Of a stretch of DNA of 15,327 nt, positions 6,027 through 13,100 are shown in pieces. Under the pieces are notes generated by a model, which saw only the letters and a list, made by a program, of their open reading frames with translations, was not told the DNA's origin and did not search any database. This DNA is from Chitinophagaceae bacterium (GTDB taxonomy: Bacteria; Bacteroidota; Bacteroidia; Chitinophagales; Chitinophagaceae), in assembly GCA_021323155.1 (NCBI GenBank), contig JAJTCI010000016.1, positions 1-15,327 on the forward strand, written 5' to 3'. Each line of letters begins with the position of its first letter. Position 1 is the first letter of the stretch. The translations under genes and the position numbers were made by a program.

Positions 6027-6620
6027 ATGGGAGGGCTGATGCAATATTCTCACGAACCGATGATCAAGGGAAGCCTGGTCAAAGAATACTTACTGGTAGC
6101 TAACATGGGAGCCGATGTGGCGCAACAGGTTAAGAAAGAAACAGCAGGAATTCTTGATACTTTTAGTGGAACTGCAGCCGCCGGTTGGCCGCACCACCTC
6201 GTGCTGGCGAGCTTTCTTGCCAAGGAGGAAATGGAAGATATTATTCTCCGGTGGATGCATAAAGTGATCAGTTCAAAAACGGCTTTCGCGGTTGCCTTAA
6301 ATAATTATGGCGGTGCGCCTGATGCGGGCACTATCCATTTGCGTGTGCAGGACCATGCGCCATTCGCACAACTCGCCAGGGAACTGAAGGTGATCGATGA
6401 ACTGGTGCAGAGCAATGGTTTGCCCCGGGCCCGGCTGGTGTCTCATCCATGTCTTACTGTTGCAGGTGGCTTTAGCGAACCTGGTTATGAAACTGCGCTC
6501 CGTGCCTGCGCGGCCGGGGAGTTTCATTCAGAGTTTGAAGTGAAAGAGCTGGTTTTACTGAAGCGGATGCACGAGTTCGACGAATGCAAACAGGTGAATG
6601 TTTTCAGGTTACAACCGTAA
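6027..6620 (+). CDS. 2H-phosphoesterase-like (2'-5' RNA ligase family) protein, altered motifs
   Basis: The protein has the bilobal 2H layout: a motif PHHLVLASF near residues 55-63 and a second motif HPCLTVAGG near 140-148, each followed by a helix and strand. The family normally cleaves 2',3'-cyclic or 2'-5' phosphodiester bonds using two HxT/S motifs. Here motif 1 is H-L-V (Thr replaced by Val) and motif 2 is C-L-T (His142 position is Cys, codon TGT). Classical catalysis is therefore doubtful. The start at 6027 gives 197 aa. An in-frame ATG at 6039, preceded by GGGAGGG, is an alternative. The gene is divergent from umuDC, and its stop TAA abuts the ATG of the next 2H gene. Confidence 0.75.
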   Translation: MGGLMQYSHEPMIKGSLVKEYLLVANMGADVAQQVKKETAGILDTFSGTAAAGWPHHLVLASFLAKEEMEDIILRWMHKVISSKTAFAVALNNYGGAPDAGTIHLRVQDHAPFAQLARELKVIDELVQSNGLPRARLVSHPCLTVAGGFSEPGYETALRACAAGEFHSEFEVKELVLLKRMHEFDECKQVNVFRLQP

Positions 6621-7289
6621 ATGTTTGGTATGGAACATCCATTCAAAAAGAAGGACAGGTATTACGAAAAAGAGCGTCCCTCATTTGAGGACGCGTTTGG
6701 AAAGCAAGTGTACGCCGCTGAATACATGATGGTTCTTCAGCCGCACGAAGACCTGTATAACCGGATCATGAAGGTGAAGCAGGAGTTTGCGGTGACTTAT
6801 GAGAATGCAATGGCCACCGCTTTGAAACCACACATCGCACTGGTGCGTTTTGTACAATATGAAATGAAAGAAGCACAGCTGCATAACCGCCTCCGGTTGC
6901 TGGCGATGAGTCTGCCGGCCTTCAAGATCGATCTGGATGATTTCGGTAGTTACCCATCGCATACGATCTATATCAATGTAAAAACACAGGAGCCCATAAA
7001 AGCCATGGCCAGGAAATTAAGGGAGGCTCAATCACTAATGACCGTCAACAAAGAGAACAAGCCTCTTTTCCTGAATGAGCCGCATATAGCGATCGCCCGG
7101 AAACTCCTTCCCTGGCAATATGAGAAAGGCTGGCTGGAATTCGCAAACCGCCATTTTCATGGGAGTTTCATCGCCGACCAGTTGCTGTTCCTCAAACGTC
7201 CTTTGGGCACAAAGCAATGGCAGGTGGTGGACCGCCTGGGGCTGATGAATCTTCCCGTAGAGACGAAGCAGGGAGATTTATTTGGGTGA
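6621..7289 (+). CDS. Second 2H-phosphoesterase-like (2'-5' RNA ligase family) protein
   Basis: This 222-aa protein has the same two-lobe pattern: KPHIALVRF (His71) and EPHIAIARKL (His155), so both histidines are kept but both Thr/Ser positions are Ala (HxA instead of HxT). An N-terminal basic stretch (HPFKKKDRYYEKERP) precedes the domain. The ATG follows the previous stop without a gap, so the pair is translationally coupled. The two proteins are clearly diverged paralogues, and a heteromeric RNA-end-binding or processing role is possible. Bacteroidota often carry 2'-5' RNA ligase family proteins, but placement opposite umuDC suggests a link to stress or DNA damage, by context only. Confidence 0.78.
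   Translation: MFGMEHPFKKKDRYYEKERPSFEDAFGKQVYAAEYMMVLQPHEDLYNRIMKVKQEFAVTYENAMATALKPHIALVRFVQYEMKEAQLHNRLRLLAMSLPAFKIDLDDFGSYPSHTIYINVKTQEPIKAMARKLREAQSLMTVNKENKPLFLNEPHIAIARKLLPWQYEKGWLEFANRHFHGSFIADQLLFLKRPLGTKQWQVVDRLGLMNLPVETKQGDLFG
7270..7275 (+). promoter_or_regulatory. Ribosome binding site supporting a TTG start
   Basis: AGGGAG lies 6 nt upstream of the TTG at 7282. It is one of few SD-like sequences in the window and supports the TTG, because no ATG or GTG exists in frame before codon 32. Confidence 0.5.
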
Positions 7290-8202
7290 CGGGCTGACGC
7301 AGGTTTTCTTTGCACCTGTGTACAGGATCGTTTACGGTATATTTTACGCGTTCTCGCTGTTACCCTGGCGGGTGATGTACTTCTTCAGTGACTGCCTGTA
7401 TGCGCTCGTGTATTATGTTATCGGCTATCGGAAAAAAGTGGTGATGGATAACCTCGCCATCGTCTTCCCGGAAAAAACTGAAAAGGAGCGTGTAAGGGTC
7501 GCTAAAGATTTCTACCGGAACTTCACCGACTATTTTTTCGAGATCATAAAGCTGATATCCATATCGGAAAGTGAGGTCAAAAAGCGTATTACCGGTAATA
7601 TTGAACTGATCAACGAACTTCCTGCCGAAGTAAAAAGCATTTCGCTTGTATCCGGGCATTTTTTTAACTGGGAGATCGCTAACCTGGCAGTGGCGCTCAT
7701 CAGCAGGTTTAAAGTGCTGGGCGTTTACATGCCTATAGGAAATAAAATATTTGATCGCCTGATGTGCGAGGTCCGCGGGAAATACGGCACCGTATTGATC
7801 CCCGCCACTGACTTCAAACGTGAATTTGTAAAGTACGCGAGGACAAATTTCGCCCTGGGCCTGATCGCCGATCAAAACCCGGGCGACCCCGCTTTCGCGC
7901 ACTGGATGCCTTTTTTTGGAAGACTCACGCCGTTTCTTAAAGGACCTGAAAGGAATTCAAAGGCAAATAACTCTGCCGTGATATACGGGCACCTGTATAA
8001 AGAGCGAAGAGGGTATTACAAGGTGGATGCGACGCTGATCACTCTCGACCCGAATTCATTCGAAGAAGGCGCACTCACAAAAAAGCTGGTGGAAATAACA
8101 GAGGCCAGCATCCGGAAAAAGCCTTCAAACTATTTATGGAGCCACCGCAGGTGGAAATGGCAGTTCGATGAAACGAAACATGCAGACCTGGTGGTAAAAT
8201 AA
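7282..8202 (+). CDS. LpxL/HtrB-type lysophospholipid (lipid A) acyltransferase
   Basis: This 306-aa protein starts with a hydrophobic segment (about residues 8-48) that would hold it on the inner membrane. It carries the HxxxxE catalytic motif in SGHFFNWE (His126, Glu131), then DQNPGD, and the family's C-terminal SNYLWSHRRWKW. These enzymes transfer a secondary acyl chain to lipid A precursors, or acylate related lipids in Bacteroidota. The TTG start overlaps the stop of the preceding 2H gene by 8 bases. The first in-frame ATG would delete half of the membrane segment. It is co-transcribed with the 2H pair and ends at a bidirectional terminator. The exact lipid substrate is not deducible. Confidence 0.88.
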   Translation: MGDGLTQVFFAPVYRIVYGIFYAFSLLPWRVMYFFSDCLYALVYYVIGYRKKVVMDNLAIVFPEKTEKERVRVAKDFYRNFTDYFFEIIKLISISESEVKKRITGNIELINELPAEVKSISLVSGHFFNWEIANLAVALISRFKVLGVYMPIGNKIFDRLMCEVRGKYGTVLIPATDFKREFVKYARTNFALGLIADQNPGDPAFAHWMPFFGRLTPFLKGPERNSKANNSAVIYGHLYKERRGYYKVDATLITLDPNSFEEGALTKKLVEITEASIRKKPSNYLWSHRRWKWQFDETKHADLVVK

Positions 8203-8234
8203 AAAGGAGACGAGGCTCACTCATCTCCTTTTTT
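8201..8234. terminator. Bidirectional terminator between convergent genes
   Basis: AAAAAGGAGA (8201-8210) pairs with TCTCCTTTTT (8224-8233) around a 13-nt loop. T-rich tails on both strands suit the end of the acyltransferase gene and of the converging persulfide dioxygenase gene. Confidence 0.75.
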
Positions 8235-8250
8235 ATGGAGGGCTAGTGAA

Positions 8251-9663
8251 TTAATTCAACGCGGCCACATTCTTTTCTATCTCAAATTTTTCCAGTTTTT
8301 TGATCTCACCCCAGCCACCGAGTACGTTCCGAATGTTATGGATGCCCTGCCTTTTCAGCATAGAGGCAGCGATGACGCTGCGGTAACCACCGGCGCAATG
8401 CACATAAACATTGTCTGTATCATCTATATTGGCCATCATGCCCGGGTCGGTGAGTGTATTCAAAGGAACGTTTACCGCGTCTTTTACATGTCCGTCTGCA
8501 AATTCGGTCTCTTTTCTTACATCCATGATCACCATATGATCATCGAAAGGGATATCCATCAGCATTTCATCAGCCTCCACATCGATGACCAGGTCGACCG
8601 TTTCGCCGGCAGCTTTCCATGCCTCGAAACCACCCTCGAGATACCCTTCGATCTTATCGAAGCCAACGCGTGCAAGACGGGTAATGCTTTCTCTTTCCAT
8701 TCCAGGATCCGTAACCAGCACCATTTTTTTGTCGAAAGGAAGCAGGCTTCCGGCCCATTCTGCAAAACGTCCTTCCAGGCCGATAGATAAGGAACCCGGT
8801 ACAAAGCCTTTACTGAACGTAGTTGCCTTGCGCGTATCAAGGATGATCAACTCCGGGTCCTTCACCAATACCTTAAACGCTGGGATGTCCAGCGCGGTGA
8901 GTCCCCTTTCCATTACGCTATCCAGGCTTTCGTATCCTTCGCGATTGATCTTCGCATTGATCGGGAAATAATTGGGCGGCGCAGCCAGTCCTTCCGTAAC
9001 GGCCTTTACAAAATCATCCTTGCTTTCCTGTTGCAGCGCGTAGTTGCTTTCTTTCTGCACACCGATCGTGCTGAAAGTATTCGGGCCCAGGTTCTTTCCG
9101 CAGCTGCTACCCGGACCATGCGCGGGGTAAACGATCACATCATCGGCTAACGGCATTATTTTTTGCTGGATACTTTCAAACATCATCCCTGCCAGGTCCT
9201 GCATTGTGAGTTCATTGGCTTTTTGCGCCAGGTCGGGACGCCCCACATCACCAACGAATAAAGTGTCGCCGGTAAAAACAGCATAATCTTTCCCACTTTC
9301 GTCCTTTAATAAATAGCAGGTGCTTTCCAGCGTATGTCCTGGTGTGTGCATCACTTCGATAGTGAGTTTTCCCAATTGGAATACCTCGCCATCATCCGCT
9401 ACATGCACAGGGAAGTTTGTCACGGTGTTCGGCCCATAAATGATCGTCGCGCCGGTAGCTTTTGCCAGGTCGATATGCCCGCTGACGAAATCCGCATGAA
9501 AATGCGTCTCGAATATGTATTTGATCTTTGCCTTGCGTTCTTCGGCCATCTGCAGGTATGCGTCGATGTCCCTTAACGGGTCCACGATCGCCACTTCCCC
9601 TTCACTTTCAATATAGTAAGCGGCCTCGCTCAGGCAGCCCGTGTATAACTGTTTAACGAACAT
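8251..9663 (-). CDS. CstB-like persulfide dioxygenase with two rhodanese domains
   Basis: Residues 1 to about 230 form a metallo-beta-lactamase-fold persulfide dioxygenase: THFHADFVSGH (His54, His56, Asp58, His63), HTPGH (His111) and FTGDTLFVGDVGRPD (Asp134) supply the metal site. A first rhodanese-like domain (about 255-350) has Asp in VTDPGMERES where the Cys should be. A second rhodanese domain has an intact Cys424 in VHCAGGYRS. This domain order, with a dead middle rhodanese, matches CstB, which oxidises persulfides and releases thiosulfate to detoxify sulfide. The ATG at 9663 (470 aa) was chosen over an upstream TTG at 9681 because the perfect -7 box overlaps that codon. An ArsR-type regulator lies upstream. 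Confidence 0.92.
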   Translation of the reverse strand: MFVKQLYTGCLSEAAYYIESEGEVAIVDPLRDIDAYLQMAEERKAKIKYIFETHFHADFVSGHIDLAKATGATIIYGPNTVTNFPVHVADDGEVFQLGKLTIEVMHTPGHTLESTCYLLKDESGKDYAVFTGDTLFVGDVGRPDLAQKANELTMQDLAGMMFESIQQKIMPLADDVIVYPAHGPGSSCGKNLGPNTFSTIGVQKESNYALQQESKDDFVKAVTEGLAAPPNYFPINAKINREGYESLDSVMERGLTALDIPAFKVLVKDPELIILDTRKATTFSKGFVPGSLSIGLEGRFAEWAGSLLPFDKKMVLVTDPGMERESITRLARVGFDKIEGYLEGGFEAWKAAGETVDLVIDVEADEMLMDIPFDDHMVIMDVRKETEFADGHVKDAVNVPLNTLTDPGMMANIDDTDNVYVHCAGGYRSVIAASMLKRQGIHNIRNVLGGWGEIKKLEKFEIEKNVAALN

Positions 9664-9678
9664 AACAGAGATTTGGGT

Positions 9679-9709
9679 CAAAGATAATCTGCATCCCGCG
9701 ATAAAGAAA
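9679..9709 (-). promoter_or_regulatory. Promoter of the persulfide dioxygenase gene
   Basis: On the minus strand TTTC (9709-9706) lies 19 nt before a perfect TATCTTTG (9686-9679). It implies a leader of only about 10 nt and decides the start of the gene. Confidence 0.75.
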
Positions 9710-9737
9710 CGCTAAGTTCCTGCCGGACAGCACAAAA

Positions 9738-9764
9738 AGAAACCCCACAGCGACGGCTGCGGGG
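9738..9764 (-). terminator. Terminator of the ArsR-type regulator gene
   Basis: A 9-bp stem (9743-9751 with 9756-9764) has a 4-nt loop and is followed on the minus strand by TTTCTTTTT. The single A-C mismatch on the plus strand is a U-G wobble in minus RNA, confirming orientation. Confidence 0.85.
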
Positions 9765-9796
9765 CTAGTTCATTCGTAGGATCGGACAAAAAGGTA

Positions 9797-10171
9797 TTAT
9801 CCCACCAATTCATTTACGAAATCGTTTACCTCGGAGATGCGGTTATAATTCACACCATAGTAGATGAATTTGCCATCTCTTTCAGTCATTACGATACCCG
9901 CGCGGCGAAGGATCGCAAGGTGTTGAGAAGCAACCGATTGCTCAAGACGAAGCTTGACATAGATATCCGTAACGGTCATCTTCTTGTTCTCGTCCAGCAA
10001 CTTGATCATCTGCTGGCGCAGCTTGTGATTCATTGCGCGCAGGATCATGGCTGCTTTCTTCATGTGCACGAAATCCATTTTCAAACCATTCTCCTCAGTA
10101 GTAACACTAACCGAGTTGTGCACAACGAGTGATGGCTGTTGTGTTGTTGCTGTTGTCATTGCGTAAATCAT
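9797..10171 (-). CDS. ArsR/SmtB-type winged-helix transcriptional regulator
   Basis: This 124-aa protein has a disordered N terminus of about 35 residues, then the ArsR-type helices KKAAMILRAMNHKLRQQMIK, a recognition helix in LEQSVASQHLAILRRAGIV, and the wing ERDGKFIYYGV. It lies next to the CstB-like gene on the same strand but has its own promoter and terminator. Persulfide sensors of this fold (BigR/SqrR type) use two cysteines, and this protein has no cysteine at all, so that mechanism is excluded. It may control its neighbour or something unrelated. The ATG at 10171 is used; the ATG at 10159 is equally possible. Confidence 0.85.
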   Translation of the reverse strand: MIYAMTTATTQQPSLVVHNSVSVTTEENGLKMDFVHMKKAAMILRAMNHKLRQQMIKLLDENKKMTVTDIYVKLRLEQSVASQHLAILRRAGIVMTERDGKFIYYGVNYNRISEVNDFVNELVG

Positions 10172-10191
10172 GGGGGTATGTATTTATAAAT

Positions 10192-10199
10192 CAAAAATA
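10192..10199 (-). promoter_or_regulatory. -7 box of the ArsR-type regulator promoter
   Basis: The minus strand reads TATTTTTG, a perfect TAnnTTTG, 20 nt before the ATG at 10171. The -33 element is poor (a TTTC at 17 nt). Confidence 0.6.
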
Positions 10200-10237
10200 T
10201 CACGAAAGGTTCCCCCGAAATTCAGGCTAAACATATA

Positions 10238-10954
10238 TTAAGAGGTTTTTATATCAGTTTTAAGTTTTTGAGGTGGAGTAAAGAACTCTTTAAGGTAAAA
10301 CGGTTCGCTGTAAGCCAGATCTGCAAAGGATTTTAACAGATACAGGTTTTCTGCAATCGTTTGCATGTGGCGCGCATCATGTTGGAGCTTCAAAAAAATT
10401 GCATTGTGATGCGTGCAAATGTTCGCCAACTTCATCGATCCGTTTCCACTGAACACCATGGCGTGTTGTTCTAAAAGACCTCCGAATGATGTTTCATCTA
10501 ATATCATCGCTTCGGGCGCTGACCGTATCTCCAGTGTTGCGCTATAAGCGGCCGTAAAAACCTCCATTCTCCTGGCGTCTATCATCGGGCAAAAAAGGAC
10601 AGGGAGGATAATCGCGGGTGGACCGTTTTTAATCGCGGCGATGGCGGCTGATGCCATTATTTCCAGGGTGTTGATGAGTACCAGCGGTTTACCGATCGCA
10701 TAGCACAGCCCCTTTGCTGTTGACAGACCAACGCGAAGCCCGGTGTAACTGCCTGGTCCATTAGAAACGGCAACCGCATCAACCTGGCCGATTTCTTTAC
10801 CGGTATCCTTTAATATCTTACTAATTGCCGGCTGGATGAAGGCTGCGTGATCTTTCTGGCTGGGATTTGTTTCGAGGGCAAGGCAGGTGCCGTCTGATGA
10901 TAAACAAACGCTGGCATATTCGGTGGCCGTATCAATATTGAGTATTAAAGCCAT
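10238..10954 (-). CDS. tsaB: TsaB, tRNA threonylcarbamoyladenosine biosynthesis protein
   Basis: This 238-aa protein begins LILNIDTATEYASVCL and carries SNGPGSYTGLRVGLSTAKGL (residues 64-83), the hallmark of TsaB. TsaB is the ASKHA-fold partner of TsaD needed for the t6A modification at position 37 of tRNAs that read ANN codons. It acts in the cytoplasm with TsaD and TsaE, neither of which is in the window. Its ATG overlaps the stop of the upstream gene by one base (TAATG), so the two are translationally coupled. Confidence 0.93.
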   Translation of the reverse strand: MALILNIDTATEYASVCLSSDGTCLALETNPSQKDHAAFIQPAISKILKDTGKEIGQVDAVAVSNGPGSYTGLRVGLSTAKGLCYAIGKPLVLINTLEIMASAAIAAIKNGPPAIILPVLFCPMIDARRMEVFTAAYSATLEIRSAPEAMILDETSFGGLLEQHAMVFSGNGSMKLANICTHHNAIFLKLQHDARHMQTIAENLYLLKSFADLAYSEPFYLKEFFTPPQKLKTDIKTS

Positions 10955-11565
10955 TATGCGACCGTTTTGAGTTCCTGTTCCATTGCCGGGGCAGGTGCAT
11001 AACGCGCATCTGTTTCTGAAAGTTTGCTCAACAACCGATATATATTATGCAGGCCGATCTTTTCACTCCATTCGAAAGGACCGAAAGGATAGTTGGTGCC
11101 TAGTTTCATCGCCGTATCTATATCCGCTTTACTGCTTACCTCCTCACCCAATGCAAAATACGCTTCGTTAATGATCATACTGAGGGTACGCGCCGCGATC
11201 ATCCCGGGTACATCCGGCACCAACTGGAATTTCCAGCCCAGTGAGCCGAAAACCGAATGCACCGTTTCATCCGTACCGGTCGGCGCCGCCACTTCTGTAA
11301 TGTCCCGACTAAGGAATCCATGCCATGCATTGATACGAATTGATCCTGGCGGAAGGTCGGCAAACGTTGTTACGACCGAACCAACAAACACAGGTTTGTT
11401 GGTTATCGCGGCGAAGGCAGGCCCGTATTCCTCGAAAACAAGGTCGAAATAAGCATCCGCTTCCGGTATTGCATCTTCCACCCACAACACGCCCGTTGTT
11501 CCTGTCGCATCCTTTGCGAGCCATTCTTCTTTCTGTCTTTGTGTTGCTTTTACAGCGATTACCAT
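10954..11565 (-). CDS. Truncated 3-hydroxyacyl-CoA dehydrogenase-like protein (C-terminal domain)
   Basis: Residues about 115-200 match the C-terminal 3HCDH domain: VPDVPGMIAARTLSMIINEA, then ADIDTAMKLGTNYPFGPFEW. The full enzymes (PaaH, 3-hydroxybutyryl-CoA dehydrogenase) have a Rossmann NAD domain of about 180 residues in front. Here only some 110 residues precede, with no GxGxxG loop, although NAWHGFLSRDITEVA may be a remnant of the HFFNP region. Cofactor binding and hydride transfer are therefore doubtful. The start at 11565 is set by a perfect -7 box about 17 bases upstream. Coupling to tsaB by one base suggests joint expression. The role is unknown. Confidence 0.78.
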   Translation of the reverse strand: MVIAVKATQRQKEEWLAKDATGTTGVLWVEDAIPEADAYFDLVFEEYGPAFAAITNKPVFVGSVVTTFADLPPGSIRINAWHGFLSRDITEVAAPTGTDETVHSVFGSLGWKFQLVPDVPGMIAARTLSMIINEAYFALGEEVSSKADIDTAMKLGTNYPFGPFEWSEKIGLHNIYRLLSKLSETDARYAPAPAMEQELKTVA

Positions 11566-11581
11566 GGATTCTATTGAATGA

Positions 11582-11589
11582 CAAAAATA
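11582..11589 (-). promoter_or_regulatory. -7 box of the 3HCDH-like/tsaB operon
   Basis: The minus strand reads TATTTTTG, a perfect TAnnTTTG, 16 nt before the ATG at 11565. No good -33 match was found. Confidence 0.55.
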
Positions 11590-11591
11590 GG

Positions 11592-11622
11592 TTGGAGAGT
11601 TGATGGAAATTCAGTCATTTTG
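11592..11622 (+). promoter_or_regulatory. Promoter of ridA
   Basis: On the plus strand TTGG (11592-11595) lies 19 nt before TCATTTTG (11615-11622), one mismatch from TAnnTTTG. It is divergent from, and overlaps the upstream region of, the 3HCDH-like/tsaB operon. It places the start of transcription about 14 nt before the ATG at 11641. Confidence 0.55.
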
Positions 11623-11640
11623 TTCGACAAAATACTGGCT

Positions 11641-12024
11641 ATGAAGCAAATCATAAAAACCGACAAAGCCCCGGCACCGATCGGACCCTACAACCAGGCT
11701 ATAAGAACCGGAGAGAGTTTATACATCAGTGGCCAGATCGCTATTGACCCCGCTACCAACCAGTTGACTGAAGGGGACGTGAAGGCCGAAGCACACCGCG
11801 TGATGCAAAACCTGAAAGCCATCCTGGATGAAGCAAAGCTGACTTTCGAACACGTGGTAAAGACCAGCATCTTCCTGAGTGATATGAACCTGTTTGCCGA
11901 AGTGAACGAGATCTATGGCTCTTATTTCTCCGGTGATTATCCTGCGCGGGAAACCGTTGCGGTAAAGGGGTTGCCAAAAGGTGTGAACGTGGAGATCAGT
12001 ATGATCGCTGCCGTGGATCTTTAG
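11641..12024 (+). CDS. ridA: RidA family enamine/imine deaminase
   Basis: This 127-aa protein fits RidA in length and motifs: APAPIGPYNQAI at the N terminus, LYISGQIAIDP, and YPARETVAV with Arg103, which corresponds to the catalytic Arg105 of RidA. VEISMIA places Glu118 at the second catalytic position. RidA hydrolyses reactive 2-aminoacrylate-type enamines released by PLP enzymes such as threonine dehydratase. The ATG at 11641 was chosen over an upstream in-frame ATG at 11578 because the promoter lies between the two and family members begin here. The stop is 12 nt from the convergent epimerase stop. Confidence 0.95.
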   Translation: MKQIIKTDKAPAPIGPYNQAIRTGESLYISGQIAIDPATNQLTEGDVKAEAHRVMQNLKAILDEAKLTFEHVVKTSIFLSDMNLFAEVNEIYGSYFSGDYPARETVAVKGLPKGVNVEISMIAAVDL

Positions 12025-12036
12025 CGCCAGCCAGCA

Positions 12037-12987
12037 TCATAAAATAATCGTAGCGATATAATGGGTGGTGAACGTGGCCGGCTCATTTGGAGATATCATT
12101 CGCAACCCGATACCATTATTAAAGCAGTCCGGCGCTCCGCTGATATTCTCCAGTGCAATACTTCTGCGGTCGCCCGGGGTATAGACCTGCAGGTACGGAT
12201 ATGAAATGTCCGGCACGATTGAAAGCTGCAGGTTTTCACTACTGAACCGGCACCCGGGTTGTTGCGTGTGATCCTGGTCCAGGATAAAACTATTATCCAG
12301 GTCTACGTCTTTCAGGTAAGCTTTCCTGCGAAACCTGCCATCAGCGGCGATCTTTCCCGTTGGGATCAGTTCGGCGTCGAATTCGAGCATTTCGCTGCTA
12401 TCGATCTGAAGGTAACATTCATCAATTGTGGTGTCCAGTGTAAAATAAGGATGCCAGCCGTCCGCGTAGGGAATCGCGAACTCGTTGTTGTGCCTGACCG
12501 TCGTGGATACCGATAGCATATTTCCTTCCGAAAGTTTCCACTCCACCTCCAAATCATATTCAAATGGGTAGCCGTTATCTGATCCATCGTAATGATGATG
12601 CAATACAACAGCTGCACTTTCCTGGTCGGTCCGGCTTTCTTTTATTTCAAATACCGCATCATATAGTAGGGCGTGCAGTGCATGACGGCCGAGGTGATAT
12701 TTTTCAACCTGGTATTCGCTTCCATTGAATTGGTAGCGACCGTTCTTCAACCGGCAAACAAATGGACTCAATTTGGCGCCCCTGAAAAATGGTGTGATGT
12801 GTTGTTTGGCCTCCGTGGGAGAAGAAAAACCGTCAACTATGTTAATTACCGAATTGTCAAAGGGGAAGCGAAATGCGTTCAGTAAAGCGCCAAAACTATA
12901 AACCTCCGCCTCGTATTTCGTTTTGGTGTTCCTTAATGTGATAACCGCGTAATTCAGTGCTTCTTCTACGATGATCTCGAAAGCCAT
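12037..12987 (-). CDS. Aldose 1-epimerase (galactose mutarotase-like)
   Basis: This 316-aa protein fits the aldose 1-epimerase family. RHALHALLYD (His105) and ADGWHPYF (His179) supply the two histidines that act on the sugar ring oxygen and hydroxyl. ALENISGAPDCFNN near residue 280 supplies the catalytic base Glu. FGALLNAFRFP at the N terminus is also typical. The enzyme interconverts alpha and beta anomers of hexoses in the cytoplasm. It is monocistronic, with its own promoter divergent from icmF. The subfamily's sugar is not known. Confidence 0.9.
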   Translation of the reverse strand: MAFEIIVEEALNYAVITLRNTKTKYEAEVYSFGALLNAFRFPFDNSVINIVDGFSSPTEAKQHITPFFRGAKLSPFVCRLKNGRYQFNGSEYQVEKYHLGRHALHALLYDAVFEIKESRTDQESAAVVLHHHYDGSDNGYPFEYDLEVEWKLSEGNMLSVSTTVRHNNEFAIPYADGWHPYFTLDTTIDECYLQIDSSEMLEFDAELIPTGKIAADGRFRRKAYLKDVDLDNSFILDQDHTQQPGCRFSSENLQLSIVPDISYPYLQVYTPGDRRSIALENISGAPDCFNNGIGLRMISPNEPATFTTHYIATIIL

Positions 12988-13040
12988 GTGTATAGGTTGT
13001 AGGGAAAGTTAAATGCAACCGGTCAGTTACCGCCGGGGCA

Positions 13041-13073
13041 CAAAGCTAACAGTTGTTCTTATTCCATGGTAAA
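13041..13073 (-). promoter_or_regulatory. Promoter of the aldose 1-epimerase gene
   Basis: On the minus strand TTTA (13073-13070) lies 21 nt before a perfect TAGCTTTG (13048-13041). The leader would be about 47 nt. Confidence 0.65.
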
Positions 13074-13084
13074 CACTAATTTTG
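13052..13084 (+). promoter_or_regulatory. Promoter of icmF
   Basis: On the plus strand GTTG (13052-13055) lies 21 nt before a perfect TAATTTTG (13077-13084). It overlaps the divergent epimerase promoter, so the two may interfere with each other. Confidence 0.65.
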
Positions 13085-13100
13085 GGCCTCAAGCGGTAAT

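Noticed and set aside
5967..6053. N-terminal extension of the UmuD-like protein (29 residues)
   Set aside because: The promoter boxes and palindrome at 5986-6018 lie inside it, and UmuD homologues start near MEWDNLYG.
9664..9681. Six-residue TTG-started extension of the persulfide dioxygenase
   Set aside because: The perfect -7 box TATCTTTG (9686-9679) overlaps that codon, so it would not be within the transcript.
9797..10171. Calling the ArsR-type protein a BigR/SqrR persulfide sensor
   Set aside because: It has no cysteine residues, so the dithiol sensing mechanism cannot operate.
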